Below, piece by piece: positions 37,708 through 51,267 of a stretch of DNA of 64,000 nucleotides. The DNA comes from Sphingomonas ginsenosidivorax (GTDB lineage Bacteria > Pseudomonadota > Alphaproteobacteria > Sphingomonadales > Sphingomonadaceae): contig NZ_VOQR01000001.1 in NCBI RefSeq assembly GCF_007995065.1, positions 2,979,001-3,043,000 on the forward strand, in the 5' to 3' direction. Under the pieces are notes generated by a model. It was not told the DNA's origin. It worked only from the letters and a program-made list of their open reading frames with translations, and did not search any database. The stretch's first letter is position 1. Each line of letters opens with the position of its first letter. The translations under genes and the position numbers were made by a program.

Positions 37708-38520
37708 TCAATCGCGGAGAAGGTCGTTGATGCTGGTCTTGGACCGCGTCTGCGCGTCGACGCGCTTGACGATGACCGCGCAGTAGAGGCCGAGATCGCC
37801 CCCGGTGCTGCCGGGCACGACCACCGCATAGGGAGGCACCTCGCCCTTGAAGACTTCGCCGGTCGCGCGGTCGATGATCTTGGTCGAGGCGCCGAGATAG
37901 ACGCCCATCGACAGCACCGCGCCCTCGCCGACGCGAACGCCCTCCGCCACCTCGGAGCGCGCGCCGATGAACGCGCCGTCGCCGATGATGACCGGGTCCG
38001 CCTGGAGCGGTTCGAGCACGCCGCCGATGCCGGCGCCGCCCGAGATGTGCACGCCCGCACCGATCTGCGCGCAGGAGCCGACCGTCGCCCAGGCATCGAT
38101 CATCGAGCCTTCACCGACATAGGCGCCGATATTGACGAAGCTCGGCATCAGGATCGCGCCCTTGGCGATGAAGCTGCCACGGCGCGCGACCGCGCCGGGC
38201 ACGACGCGGATGCCGGCCGAGCGGAACTCGGCCTCGCCCCAGCCCGCGAACTTCGAGGGTACCTTGTCGAACGCCGGCGCGCCGGCCGAGCCGCCGTCGA
38301 CCAGCACGTTGTCGTTGAGGCGGAACGAGAGCAGCACGGCCTTCTTCAGCCACTGGTTGACCTGCCAGCCGGTCGCGGTCGGTTCGGCGACGCGCGCGGT
38401 GCCGGCGTCGAGCATCCCGAGCGCGGTCTCGACCGCATCGCGGACCTCGCCCTTGGTATCCAGGCCGAGCGTCGCGCGCTCTTCCCACGCCTGGTCGATA
38501 ATCGTCTGCAACTGGGTCAT
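37708..38520 (-). CDS. dapD: Tetrahydrodipicolinate N-succinyltransferase
   Basis: 270 residues; succinylates tetrahydrodipicolinate in the lysine/meso-diaminopimelate pathway. The left-handed beta-helix of hexapeptide repeats is visible from about residue 110 ([19 protein letters not shown] onward) and the family motif [14 protein letters not shown] is present. Two adjacent ATG codons lie at 38523 and 38520; the second has the better spacing from GGAG and overlaps the HAD gene stop by one base. Confidence 0.96.
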   Translation of the reverse strand: MTQLQTIIDQAWEERATLGLDTKGEVRDAVETALGMLDAGTARVAEPTATGWQVNQWLKKAVLLSFRLNDNVLVDGGSAGAPAFDKVPSKFAGWGEAEFRSAGIRVVPGAVARRGSFIAKGAILMPSFVNIGAYVGEGSMIDAWATVGSCAQIGAGVHISGGAGIGGVLEPLQADPVIIGDGAFIGARSEVAEGVRVGEGAVLSMGVYLGASTKIIDRATGEVFKGEVPPYAVVVPGSTGGDLGLYCAVIVKRVDAQTRSKTSINDLLRD

Positions 38521-39185
38521 CATCTCTCCAGGATGGCTTCGAGCCACGGCGTCAGCGCGGGCACGGTGAAATCGATATGGTCGTGGTCGACATCGGCCGG
38601 CGCCTGTTCGGAGCCGTTGTCGACCCAGACGGTGGTCATGCCGATCGCCTTGGCAGGCGCAAGGTTGCGCGACATGTCGTCGACGAACAGCGATTCGATC
38701 GGGTCGATCCCGAACGTCTCGCAAAACCCCGCATAGGCCGAGGCATGCGGCTTGGGCACCAGTCCCATCGCATGGATGTCGTGGATCGCCTCGAAACTGG
38801 CGGCGAGCCCGAGCCGCTCGAGGATCCGCGTCGCATAGGGGGTGTCGCCGTTGGTGAAGACCAGCTTGCGGCCCGGCAGCTTGGCGATCGCGGCGACGAG
38901 CGGTGCGTCGTGTTCGAGCACGTCCATCTCGATGTCATGGACATGCGCGAGGAACGCGTGCGGGTCGACCTGATGCTCGGTCATCAGCCCCGACAGCGTG
39001 GTGCCGTGGCCATGGAAATACGCCTTTTGCACGCGGTGCGCCTCATCCCAGTCGACACCCAGCAGGTCCTGGATGAAACCGGTCATCCGCTGGTCGACCT
39101 GATCGAACAGATTGGCGGACGCGGGGTACAGCGTGTTGTCGAGGTCGAAGATCCAGTTGCGGATCGGGGCAAGGCGCTCGAGCAT
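38520..39185 (-). CDS. HAD-superfamily pyrimidine 5'-nucleotidase-like phosphatase
   Basis: 221 residues. HAD motif [10 protein letters not shown] (nucleophile and acid Asp), motif II FTNG, motif [10 protein letters not shown]. The N-terminus and lengths match the SDT1/TIGR01993 group of pyrimidine nucleotidases. Cytoplasmic; the exact substrate is unproven. Overlaps dapD by one base and is probably the first gene of its operon. ATG at 39185; no strong ribosome site. Confidence 0.87.
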   Translation of the reverse strand: MLERLAPIRNWIFDLDNTLYPASANLFDQVDQRMTGFIQDLLGVDWDEAHRVQKAYFHGHGTTLSGLMTEHQVDPHAFLAHVHDIEMDVLEHDAPLVAAIAKLPGRKLVFTNGDTPYATRILERLGLAASFEAIHDIHAMGLVPKPHASAYAGFCETFGIDPIESLFVDDMSRNLAPAKAIGMTTVWVDNGSEQAPADVDHDHIDFTVPALTPWLEAILER

Positions 39186-39337
39186 GAGGTGAGGCTCTAG
39201 GCAACGGCGCGAGCGCGGGCAAGGGCGGGTCGGCGTGGTTGGCGCCCGCCCCGGACCCCGTCCCGGACAACACCAGCTTTGCCCACGCCAAGCTGATCGA
39301 GGTTTGCAACCCGTGCACTCCTCCCCATCTCCTGACC

Positions 39338-40336
39338 ATGACCCACTATTCACTCCTCGATCTCGTTCCCGTCGTCGAAGGCGGCACCGTGTCCCAGTCG
39401 CTGGCGAACGCCGCCGACCTTGCCGCGCATGCCGAGAGCCTCGGCTTCACCCGCTACTGGGTCGCCGAGCATCACGGCATGACGGGGATCGCGTCAGCGG
39501 CAACCGCGGTGGTGATCGGCCACATCGCCGCCGCCACGAAGACGATTCGCGTCGGGTCCGGCGGGATCATGCTGCCCAACCATGCGCCGCTGGTGATCGC
39601 CGAGCAGTTCGGGACGCTCGACGCGCTGTTCCCCGGGCGGATCGACCTGGGCCTCGGCCGTGCGCCGGGATCGGACCAGCGTGTCGCGCGCGCGATGCGC
39701 CGCACGCTCGAGACCGATGCCAACGCCTTCCCACAGGACGTGCTGGAGCTGCAGAGCTATTTTGCCGACGACGGCCAGACCGGGATCACCGCGACGCCGG
39801 GTGCGGGCGCCAATGTCGACATGTGGATCCTGGGATCGAGCACGTTCGGCGCACAACTCGCGGCGGCCTTCGGGCTTCCCTATGCGTTCGCCTCGCACTT
39901 CGCCCCCGATTCGCTCGATGCCGCGCTCGCGATCTACCGTCGCGATTTCAAGCCGTCGGCGCGGCTGGCGAAGCCGCACGTGATGGCGGGGCTGAACGTG
40001 TTCGCCGCGGACACCGACGACGAGGCGGAGCTGCTCGCGAGTTCGCAGCAGCAGTCGTTCGTCGCGCTGCGCACCGGCAACCCGCGGCAGATGCCGCCAC
40101 CGGTTCCGGGGTACCGCGCATCGCTGGGCGCGCAGGGCGCCGCGATCCTCGACCATGTGCTGCAATGTTCGGCGGTCGGCGGCCCGGCCAAGGTCGCGCG
40201 CGAGATCGCGGCGTTCGTCGCGCGGACCGGGGTGGACGAGGTCATGGTCGCGAGTGCGATCTATGATCATGAGGCACGCAAGCGGAGCCTGGCGATCACC
40301 GCCGAGGTGATGGGCGAGTTGAGGGTGGCGGCCTGA
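39338..40336 (+). CDS. LLM class flavin-dependent oxidoreductase (luciferase-like)
   Basis: 332 residues, (beta/alpha)8 luciferase-like fold that uses reduced FMN. Recognisable: [14 protein letters not shown] (the AEHH motif), [42 protein letters not shown], and [23 protein letters not shown]. This is the MsnO8/YhbW subgroup of single-component-like enzymes with unknown substrate. ATG at 39338 (MTHYSLLD); an in-frame start at 39239 adds an unconserved stretch. Divergent from the HAD gene. Confidence 0.92.
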   Translation: MTHYSLLDLVPVVEGGTVSQSLANAADLAAHAESLGFTRYWVAEHHGMTGIASAATAVVIGHIAAATKTIRVGSGGIMLPNHAPLVIAEQFGTLDALFPGRIDLGLGRAPGSDQRVARAMRRTLETDANAFPQDVLELQSYFADDGQTGITATPGAGANVDMWILGSSTFGAQLAAAFGLPYAFASHFAPDSLDAALAIYRRDFKPSARLAKPHVMAGLNVFAADTDDEAELLASSQQQSFVALRTGNPRQMPPPVPGYRASLGAQGAAILDHVLQCSAVGGPAKVAREIAAFVARTGVDEVMVASAIYDHEARKRSLAITAEVMGELRVAA

Positions 40337-40341
40337 CCGAT

Positions 40342-40449
40342 GCTGCTCCCCTCCCTGGAAGGGAGGGGCTGGGGGTGGGTGGTTGTCGGGGACACGCAGC
40401 GCCCCAAACCAACCCACCCCCGACCCCTCCCTTCCAGGGAGGGGAGCAG
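40342..40449. repeat. Palindromic repeat, family E
   Basis: GCTGCTCCCCTCCCTGGAAG and mirror CTTCCAGGGAGGGGAGCAGC, with GGGGGTGGGT / ACCCACCCCC inside. It exactly fills the gap between the convergent LLM and histidine kinase genes, touching the kinase stop codon. Confidence 0.92.
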
Positions 40450-41829
40450 CTAATTCGCTGCGGGGAGTCTGAGGCGAACCAGCAACCCGCCCAAATCTTC
40501 GCTCTCCTCGAGACTCACCGTGCCCTCGTAGATCTCGGCGACGTCGCGCACGATCGCGAGGCCGAGGCCGGTCCCCGGCTTGCCGGTATCGAGCCTCACA
40601 CCGCGATCGAAGATGCGGACGCGCTGTTCCTCGGGGATGCCGACGCCGTCGTCCTCGATCAGGAACTCGACGAAGCCCGCCTGCGCGCCGACCGTGACGA
40701 ACACGCTGCCGCCGCCGTACTTGGCCGCGTTCTCGATCAGGTTGCCGAGCATCTCGTCGAGATCCTGGCGCTCGACATGGACCTGCAGGCCCCGTGGCCC
40801 GGTCACGTCGAGGCGGATGTGGCGGTAGAGACGCCCCACCGCGCGCTCGACCGATTCGAGGCTGGGCCAGACATCGGCGCGGCTGTGCGCGGAGCCGCGC
40901 CGGCCGACCGCGCGGGCGCGCGCGAGATGATGGTCGACCTGGCGCCGCATCGTCCGGGCCTCGCGGATCACGGTGTCGGCCAGATCCTCGCTCTGCGCGG
41001 TGGCGGCGTTCATGATGACGGTAAGCGGGGTCTTGAGCGCGTGCGCGAGGTTGCCGGCGTGGCGCCGCGCTTCCTCCGCCTGGCGCTCGTTATGTTCGAT
41101 CAGCGCGTTCAGCTCCTCGACCATCGGCGCGACCTCGACGGGCATCGCGCTCGACACCCGCGTCGACTGGCCGGCGCGCATCCGCGCGATCTCCTCGCGG
41201 ACGCGGCGCAGCGGCCACAGGCCGTAGAAGGTCTGCAGCGCGGCGAGCACGATCAACCCGACCGCGAGCAGTGCGAAGCTGCGGACCAGCGTCCGGCGCA
41301 GCACGGTGATCTGCGCGTCGAGCCCGTCGCGGCTCTGCGCGACCTGGAACCGCCAATGGACCGGCGAGCCCGGCAGCATCACGTCGCGCTCGACGACGCG
41401 CAGCTTCTCGTCCGGGAACTGCGTGCTGTTGTAGACATGGACGTTGCGGTCGTCGTGCCCGCCACCATGGGCAAGCCGACGGTCCCAGAGCGAGCGCGAC
41501 GGGAAATCCTCGCGCCCCTTGCCCGATACCTGCCAATAGAGCCCGGACCCCGGTTCGACGAAGCGCTGGTCGGCGGCTTCGCGGGTGAAGATCACCTCGC
41601 CCTCGGGGCCGATCTCGGACGAGTTGAGCAGCGAGCGCAGTACATATTCGAGCTGGTCGTCGAAGTTGCGCGTCACCGCGGACGACAGCACGCGATCGAG
41701 CGCGAAGCCGCCGCCCGACAGCAGGACGATGATCCACACCGCCGCGATCAGGATCATGCGCCGCGAGAGCGAACCCTTGGTCGCCGCCGGGGTGCGGATC
41801 GGCCCGTCTGCCGGAGATATCGCGTCCAC
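40450..41829 (-). CDS. Two-component sensor histidine kinase (PhoQ-like)
   Basis: 459 residues. Two membrane helices (about residues 25-47 and 180-200) enclose a periplasmic sensor domain of about 135 residues; then HAMP, the H-box NLAHALKTPLT with H263, and an HATPase domain with N-box NLIENAAKYGG, DDGVGIP and GKPGTGLGLAIV. HALKTPL in place of HELRTPL is shared with PhoQ-type kinases. Start: GTG at 41829 has AGGAGAGAGG upstream; the ATG at 41853 lies inside a repeat arm and is rejected. Partner of the response regulator upstream. Confidence 0.92.
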   Translation of the reverse strand: MDAISPADGPIRTPAATKGSLSRRMILIAAVWIIVLLSGGGFALDRVLSSAVTRNFDDQLEYVLRSLLNSSEIGPEGEVIFTREAADQRFVEPGSGLYWQVSGKGREDFPSRSLWDRRLAHGGGHDDRNVHVYNSTQFPDEKLRVVERDVMLPGSPVHWRFQVAQSRDGLDAQITVLRRTLVRSFALLAVGLIVLAALQTFYGLWPLRRVREEIARMRAGQSTRVSSAMPVEVAPMVEELNALIEHNERQAEEARRHAGNLAHALKTPLTVIMNAATAQSEDLADTVIREARTMRRQVDHHLARARAVGRRGSAHSRADVWPSLESVERAVGRLYRHIRLDVTGPRGLQVHVERQDLDEMLGNLIENAAKYGGGSVFVTVGAQAGFVEFLIEDDGVGIPEEQRVRIFDRGVRLDTGKPGTGLGLAIVRDVAEIYEGTVSLEESEDLGGLLVRLRLPAAN

Positions 41830-41847
41830 GGGTAGTCCTCTCTCCTT

Positions 41848-41936
41848 CGTCATGCTGAACTTGGTTCAGCATCCACCGCCCCACCAGCGCCATCGCCCGA
41901 GGAGAGGTGGACCCTGAACCGAGTTCAGGGTGACGG
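41848..41936. repeat. Palindromic repeat, family F
   Basis: CGTCATGCTGAACTTGGTTC with AGCATCCACC inward, mirrored by GGTGGACCCTGAACCGAGTT ending GTGACGG. It fills the gap between response regulator stop and kinase start within one operon, and the kinase ribosome site begins right after it. Confidence 0.92.
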
Positions 41937-41939
41937 GGC

Positions 41940-42605
41940 TTACGCGTCGGGATCTTCGAGGCTGTAGCCGAGCCCGCGGATCGTGGTGATCACGTCCTGG
42001 CCGAGCTTCTTGCGGATGCGCGTCACGAACACCTCGATGGTGTTCGAATCGCGGTCGAAATCCTGGTCGTAGATATGCTCGATCAGTTCGGTGCGGCTGA
42101 CGACCTTGCCCTTGTGGTGGAGCAGGTAGCTGAGCAGCTTGTATTCCTGCGCGGTCAGCTTGACCGGCTCGCCGGCGCGCGTGACCTTGCCGCTGCGCGT
42201 GTCGAGGCGGATGTCGCCTGCGGTCAGTTCGGACGAGGCGTTGCCGCTCGCGCGGCGGATCAGCGCGCGCAGGCGGGCGATCAGTTCCTCGCTCTGGAAC
42301 GGCTTGGCGACGTAATCGTCGGCACCCGCGTCGAGCCCGGCGACCTTGTCCGACCAGCTGTCGCGCGCGGTGAGGACGAGGACGGGCATCACCTTGCCCT
42401 CCTTGCGCCAGCGGTCGAGCACGGTCAGCCCGTCGATCTCGGGCAGGCCGAGGTCGAGCACGACGGCGTCGTAATTCTCGGTGCTGCCGAGGAAATGGCC
42501 CTCTTCGCCGTCGACCGCGAGGTCGATCGCATAGCCTGCGCCTTCCAGCGTGTTCTTGAGCTGTGCGCCGAGATTCGGCTCGTCCTCTACGATCAGAACG
42601 CGCAT
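41940..42605 (-). CDS. OmpR/PhoP-family response regulator
   Basis: 221 residues. Receiver domain with acidic pocket VEDEP, phosphoacceptor D51 in VVLDLGLPEIDG and K101 in VAKPF; C-terminal winged helix with VKLTAQEYKLLSYLLHHKG and DSNTIEVFVTRIRKKLG, DNA-binding of the OmpR type. ATG at 42605 with GGAGACTATC upstream. Gene order PepSY protein, regulator, kinase on the minus strand is common for PhoP/PhoQ-like systems in alphaproteobacteria. Confidence 0.95.
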   Translation of the reverse strand: MRVLIVEDEPNLGAQLKNTLEGAGYAIDLAVDGEEGHFLGSTENYDAVVLDLGLPEIDGLTVLDRWRKEGKVMPVLVLTARDSWSDKVAGLDAGADDYVAKPFQSEELIARLRALIRRASGNASSELTAGDIRLDTRSGKVTRAGEPVKLTAQEYKLLSYLLHHKGKVVSRTELIEHIYDQDFDRDSNTIEVFVTRIRKKLGQDVITTIRGLGYSLEDPDA

Positions 42606-42622
42606 GATAGTCTCCTCGATGT

Positions 42623-42718
42623 CGTCACCCCGGACGTGGCCCGGGGTCCATGGTGCCGCATACTCCAAGCCACCCGATTTGTGGAACGATGGATGCTGGA
42701 ACACCTCCGGCATGACGG
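42623..42718. repeat. Palindromic repeat, family F variant
   Basis: CGTCACCCCGGACGTGGCCC with GGGGTCCA inward; the other end reads TGGATGCTGGAACACCTCCG and ATGACGG. The two ends have diverged. Lies between the PepSY and response regulator genes. Confidence 0.75.
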
Positions 42719-42740
42719 GGTGGGGGTTACGATCGGCAAT

Positions 42741-43046
42741 TCAGGGCCCGGTGCGGCCGACGACCTGCCCCGACCGACCATCGACGTCGACCCAGATCAC
42801 GTTGCCGTCGCGCAGGAATTTCAGCGTGTAGATCGCGGCACCGGAATCATAGTCGAACCCGATATATTGCGCGCCCTTCATCGTCGGGATCACGCGCGCC
42901 TCGATCTCGCGGAGCGACATCGAGCGGCCCTGACGCCGCGCCTCGAACGCCGACATCTGGTCGCCGCGGCGCTGATCGGGCACCGCTGCCAGTGCGAGAG
43001 CCGGTATGGGCGTCGCGGCCAAGGCCAGGAGAAGCAACATCTTCAT
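42741..43046 (-). CDS. Small exported PepSY-domain protein
   Basis: 101 residues. Signal peptide about 20 residues (MKMLLLLALAATPIPALA). The mature part MSLREIEARVIPTMKGAQYI...YTLKFLRDGNVIWVDVDGRSGQVV is a PepSY repeat, a periplasmic domain often found next to PhoP/PhoQ-type systems and thought to bind or inhibit proteases. Same strand and upstream of the response regulator; probably the first gene of that operon. Divergent from the ABC-F gene. Confidence 0.85.
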   Translation of the reverse strand: MKMLLLLALAATPIPALALAAVPDQRRGDQMSAFEARRQGRSMSLREIEARVIPTMKGAQYIGFDYDSGAAIYTLKFLRDGNVIWVDVDGRSGQVVGRTGP

Positions 43047-43154
43047 GGCGGTGGCATAGGCCTGTTGCGTTGAACAGCCTGTGAATGGAGCCGTGCGCAC
43101 GACGAAAGGCGAGCGTGGCTTGCTTGCATCACATGCCGGCCCTACCTGCGCGGC

Positions 43155-44930
<1,776 letters not shown>

Positions 44931-44935
44931 CCCCC

Positions 44936-45009
44936 GGTTCAGCACCCACGACACCATTGGCGCCAGCGTTCCTGGCGCGGTGGACCCTGAACCCAGTTCA
45001 GGGTGACGG
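44936..45009. repeat. Palindromic repeat, family F
   Basis: GGTTCAGCACCCACGACACC at one end; GGTGGACCCTGAACCCAGTT and GGGTGACGG at the other. The left outer arm is partly lost. Fills the gap between convergent uup and DUF815 genes. Confidence 0.85.
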
Positions 45010-45012
45010 ACG

Positions 45013-45816
45013 CTACAGCGCGCGCCCTGCCCGGCCCGCGAGGTCGACGACATATTGCCAGGCGACGCGGCCCGAGCGGCTCCCGCGCCGGGTCGCCCAA
45101 TTGATCGCCTCGGCGGGGTCGAAGTCCAGGTCGTGCGCCTTCGCATACGCCGCGACGATCGCGACATAGCCGTCCTGATCGAGCGCGTGGAACCCCAGGC
45201 TGAGGCCGAAGCGGTCGGCGAGCGCGAGATGGTCGTCGGCCGAATCGCGCGGGTTGATCGCGCTGTCCTGTTCGGCGATGTCGCGCGGCTGCAGATGGCG
45301 GCGGTTGGCGGTGACGAGCAGGCGGACGTTCGCAGGGCGCGGCTCGGCGCCGCCCTCCAGCATCGAGCGCAACGTGCGCGCTTCCGCAGGCGCATCGAAG
45401 CCGAGATCGTCGACGAACAGCACGAACGCGCGGCGAACGCCGGCAAGTTGCGCGAAGAGATCGGGCAGGCCGTCGAGATCGATCACCTCGACCAACGCCA
45501 CATCTGCCCCCTCGCCCTGGACTGCGGCGACCGCGCTCTTGACCAAAGCCGACTTGCCGGTACCGCGCGCGCCCCAGAGCAGCACGTCCTGCGCGGCGTG
45601 GCCGGCGGCGAGATGGCGCAGGTTCGTCAGCAGCGTGCCCTTCTGGCGGTCGATGCCGAGCAGCATGTCGAGCGGCAGCGGCGCGAACGCGCGCGCCGGG
45701 ATCAGCGACCCGGAGCGCCAGAGATAGGCGGGATGCGCGCACGGGTCCGCCACCGGCGGCGGCGGCGGCGAGAGGCGCTCGAGCGCGGCGGCGATACGGT
45801 CCAGCGGGTCGGTCAT
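45013..45816 (-). CDS. DUF815 AAA+ ATPase
   Basis: 267 residues. Walker A WGARGTGKSALV near residue 82 and Walker B FVLFVDDLGFD; TANRRHLQPRDIAEQD is sensor 1-like. DUF815 proteins are AAA+ ATPases of unknown role. It is on the same strand 62 bases after prsT and could be the last gene of that operon, but it also occurs on its own in other genomes. Confidence 0.88.
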   Translation of the reverse strand: MTDPLDRIAAALERLSPPPPPVADPCAHPAYLWRSGSLIPARAFAPLPLDMLLGIDRQKGTLLTNLRHLAAGHAAQDVLLWGARGTGKSALVKSAVAAVQGEGADVALVEVIDLDGLPDLFAQLAGVRRAFVLFVDDLGFDAPAEARTLRSMLEGGAEPRPANVRLLVTANRRHLQPRDIAEQDSAINPRDSADDHLALADRFGLSLGFHALDQDGYVAIVAAYAKAHDLDFDPAEAINWATRRGSRSGRVAWQYVVDLAGRAGRAL

Positions 45817-45878
45817 GGGAGCGGGTCATGACGGGATGACGGCGGGCCGACAATCCTTCTTCGTCGCCCCCGCAGCGC

Positions 45879-47868
45879 TCAGCCCAGTTGTTTCAGGTGG
45901 CTGGCGATGGCCGTGTCGCCCGGCGCGAGCTTCGTCGCCTTGACCAGCAGCTGCCGCGCCCCGGCGACATCGCCATTGGCGGCGAGCGCCACGCCGTAAG
46001 CATCCGCCGCCGCGGCGTTCATCGGCGCGAGCGCATAGGCGGCGCGCGCATAGCGGAGCGATACCGCTTCATCATTGTCGCCGGCATAGGCCAGCGACAG
46101 GTCGGTGAGCAGTCCGGCGTCGCGGTTGCCGATGCGGCGGCGGATGCCTTCCAGCGTTTCGATCGCGGCGCCCCAGTCTCCCGTCGCGACCTGGAGATGG
46201 CCGAGCATCCGCTGGCCGGTGAGGCTCTGCGGATTCTGCGACAGATACAGCGCCAGCGAGGTGGCAGCGTCCTGCGCCCGCCCGGTACGGCCGAGCGCGT
46301 CAACGAGACGGAGCATCGTCGGTTCGTCGAACGCCAGGTCGGCGGCGCGGGCATAGACGGTAGCGGCGTCGGGATAGCGGTTGGCGGCGGCAAAGGCATC
46401 GCCGAGCGCGAGCTGCGCGGCGGGGGCGCCGGGCGTAGCCGCGACGAGCGCCTGCGCGCGCGCGACCGCGCCGGCGGTGTCACCGCTGCCGATCAACCCG
46501 CGGATCACGCCGACCGCGTAGGTGGGGTCGTTGGCGGCGTCGGTCGCGGCGGCCTGGAGCGCGCCGACGACGTCGGTCGTCGCGAAGCTGGCGGCGGGGC
46601 CCCCTGCCCCCACGCCCATGTTCGCGCGATCGAGGAACTGGGCGGAAACGCCGGGATCGCCGACTGCCGCGAACCCGCGCGCGATGAGATCGAGCGCATA
46701 GCCATCGGCATCCGCGCGCACGCCGATCGGACGGAGCGTCTCGAGTGCGGCGCGCGGGTCGCCCGAACGCAGCAGCGCGGCGCCGAGCAACCGGCGGGCG
46801 GCGACGTTCATCGGCTGTGCGGCAACGAGCTGGCGCCAGGTCGCGGCGGCCTGTTCGAACTTGCCGTCGGCGTAGTCCAGCGATCCACCCAACAGCAGCG
46901 CGGCGGGCAGGCCGTCGAGCGTACGGCCGACATGCTGGAGCAGGCCGCGGGCGAGGTCGGTCCGACCGGCGCGCGCGGCGAGGACCGCCTGCAGATACAG
47001 CGCCTGCGGGCTGCCGGGTTTCGCCTGCAGCGCGCGCCGGGTGGCCGAGAGCATGTCCGCATACCGCCCGGCATCGCCGAGCGTGGCGGCGTACTGGATC
47101 AGCGCGCGGTGGTAATAGGCGTCGCGGGCGAGCGCCTGTTCGAACCAGGGGAGCGCGGCGACGAGCCCGTAGCGACTGCGCAACACTTCGCCCTGCAGGG
47201 TCAGCGCGGCGGGGTCGCCGGGTGCGAGCGCGACGGCGCGCGCGGCGGCCTGCGTCGCGCCCCCGACATCGCCCGCGCTAATGCGGATGCGGCCGAGATC
47301 GGTCCAGGCGGCAGCGTCTTGTGGGTCCGCATCGAGCAATGTCGCGAGCGTCGCCTGCGCAGCAGCGGTGTCGCCTTGCACGGCGAGCGCGCGGGCGCGG
47401 ATGCGCGTGGCGTACCCGGCGTAGCGCGGCGTCGCCTTCGCGGCTTCGTCGATCGCGCCGTCGGGATCGCCCTGCAGCAGGCGGGCATGCGCCTGGAGCT
47501 GGTGGAGGCGCGCGGCGGGTACCCCGGCATCGCGCGCACGCGTCAGTTCGGCTTCGGCGGCCAGGCCATCGCCGAGCTCGAGATAGGCGCGAGCGAGCAC
47601 GGCGTGCGCGATGCCGAGCCCGGGGTCGGCGGCGATCGCCGCCTGCGCGTTGGTACGCGCGGCGCTGTAGTTGCCCGCACGCAGCGTCGTCAGGCTGGCG
47701 AGCAGCGAGCGGCGCGCATCGGGCGGGGCTTGCCGGTGGAGCAGCGCGAAGCCACCGACGAGCACGGCCGCGCACAGCACGAGGATAGCGGCGATACGGC
47801 CACGGCGCCCGATCGAGACGCGCGGCAGGCGGCGCTTCCGACGCGGACGGAGCAGCGGATAGGTGGCG

Positions 47869-47876
<8 letters not shown>
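45879..47876 (-). CDS. prsT: XrtA/PEP-CTERM system TPR protein PrsT
   Basis: 665 residues. One membrane segment near residues 30-48 (IAAILVLCAAVLVGGFALL) followed by a long array of tetratricopeptide repeats (about 15-16, for example LGIAHAVLARAYLELGD and TLGDAGRYADMLSATRR). PrsT is the tetratricopeptide partner conserved after PrsK and PrsR in exosortase/exopolysaccharide loci; its biochemical role is unknown, probably scaffolding at the membrane. This copy lacks an obvious lipobox. Overlaps prsR by 8 bases with the ATG at 47876; an ATG at 47885 is an alternative. Confidence 0.88.
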
Positions 47877-49232
<1,356 letters not shown>

Positions 49233-49236
<4 letters not shown>

Positions 49237-51263
49237 GCGGCCGCCTCCAGCGCATCCGCGGCGGGCAGGACGATGCGGAACCGCGTCCCCTCGCCCTCGC
49301 GGCTGTCGACCGTGAGCGTGCCGCCCATCGCGCCGACCAGCTGCCGGGCCTCGAACGCGCCGACGCCGAAGCCGGCGGGCTTGGTCGAGACGAACGGGCG
49401 GAACAGCTGGTCGCGGACGAACGCCGGGGACATGCCGCAGCCATGGTCGACGACGTCGATCACGACATGGCCGTCCCGGGTCTCCGCAATGATGCGAAGC
49501 GGGGCATCCGGCGCACTCGCCTCGATGCCGTTCTGGACGAGATGGCCGAGCACCTGTTCGAGGCGTGCGGCATGCGCGCGGGCAAGCGCGGGACCTGCGG
49601 TCGCGACGATCGCATGCTGGGCGCGGCGACGTTGGGCGACGCGTTCGATCAGCTCTGCGACATCGACGGCCGTCAATGGTTCGTCGCGGGTGCCGCTATG
49701 GTGCGAGAGCCGGCCGAGGAGCGTGGTCATGCGGTCGGACGAGTCCTTCAGGGTCGCGACCATGTCGGCGCGGAAATCGGGGTTGTCTGCGTGACGTTCG
49801 GCGTTGCGCGCCACCAGTGTCAACTGGCTGACCAGATTCTTGATGTCGTGCAGGATGAACGCGAAACGCCGGTTAAATTCGTCGAACCGCGCGGCATCGG
49901 CGAGGGCTGAGTGCGCGCGATCCTCGGCGAGGTAGCTGGCGGCCTGGCGCCCGGCGACGCGGAGCAGGTCGAAATCCTCCCAGTCGAGCGCGCGGTCGAC
50001 CGGGGGACGCGCCAGCACGATCGCGCCGATCAGGCTGCCGCCATGGACCAGCGGCACGATCGCCCAGGCGTCGTGACGGTCGATAAGCCAGCCGGGAACG
50101 CTGGCGATCTCGTCCGCGGGCGCCTGGCCGGCACGGACGCGGTCGAGCTCGACGATGCGGATCCCGTCGGCGAGGTGGTGCGCCAGCGGCTCGTCCCGTC
50201 CGTGCGGCGGGTCGGTCCAGTTCCACGCAGGCCCCGGGCTCAGTCCGGCGCCGTCGGGAACGAGCAGCAGGCCACCCGGTGAATCGGTGAGGTCGGCGAC
50301 CGCCTTGACCACGCGCTCCGCGAGTGGGTCGTCGCCGGGCGTGCCGAGCGTGGCGGTGAAACGCTGCCACTCGGCACGATAGTCGTAGCGATGGCGGAAC
50401 AGGTGCTTGGCGACCTTCACCTTGGTCCAGGCACGCAGCCACGGCGTCGACAGCAAGGTGATGAGCGCGGTCGTCGCGCCGAACACGATCGCGGTCTGGA
50501 CGATGCGCGCATAGTCGCCGGCATAGCTGTCGGCGAGATTGGTCGCGAGCGCGGTCAGGCCGGCATAGACGACCAGCACGACGGTCGACAGCGCGCGCAC
50601 CGCGATCGGCCGCGACAGCGACAGCGTCCAGTCGCCGCTGCGGTGCACCGCCACGATCAGCAGCAGCCCGACCCCGGCCATCGCGAACCCGCGCATCGCG
50701 ATCAGCCCCTGCGGCCATCCCGTCTGCAAGTAGCCCGTGGTGAAGACCAGCAGGTCGATGCTCCAGAGCGCCGCCAGCGCGATCACGACGAGGCGGATAC
50801 CGCCGCGGGTCGCCGGCGCCGCCTGGTGCAGGTGATGGACGAGGACGAGCGCGCTGACCGCCGCCATCATCCGGAAGACGAGCCGCGCCGAATCGATCGC
50901 GCGGAAGGCCTCGTCGTCGGTCTTCACCAGGCCGGCGATGGCGAACACCGCGCCCGCCGCGACCACGCCCATGACGACGATATAGACGGCGCCGATCGCG
51001 ACGTTGCCGGTGCGGTCGCGGCGGACCAAGGCGAGCATGAAGCCGAGCCAGGCGATGTTGCGCGCACTCTCGGCCAGCCGCGTACTGACGTCGCGTGCGT
51101 CGATGCCCGCCACCGCCAGCGCCCAGAGCGCGGTCAGCAGCAACGCGGTGACGAACGCACGGTGCGGCCACTGCCCGCGCGGTCGCCGAAGCTGCGCGAG
51201 CGCGAGTGCCGCGAACACGAACGCCGCCAGCGCATGCCCCCAGAGGATCAAGGCCGCGACCAT
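49233..51263 (-). CDS. prsK: XrtA/PEP-CTERM system histidine kinase PrsK
   Basis: 676 residues. The N-terminal half has about seven to eight membrane helices up to residue 270, then a GAF-like domain, then a kinase core with H-box FAFILHDIKNLVSQL, N-box LVQNGIEASA and G-boxes DHGCGMSP and GFGVGAF. This architecture is specific to PrsK. It lies 4 bases after the sugar transferase stop and overlaps prsR, so all are one operon. Confidence 0.93.
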
Positions 51264-51267
51264 GCCC

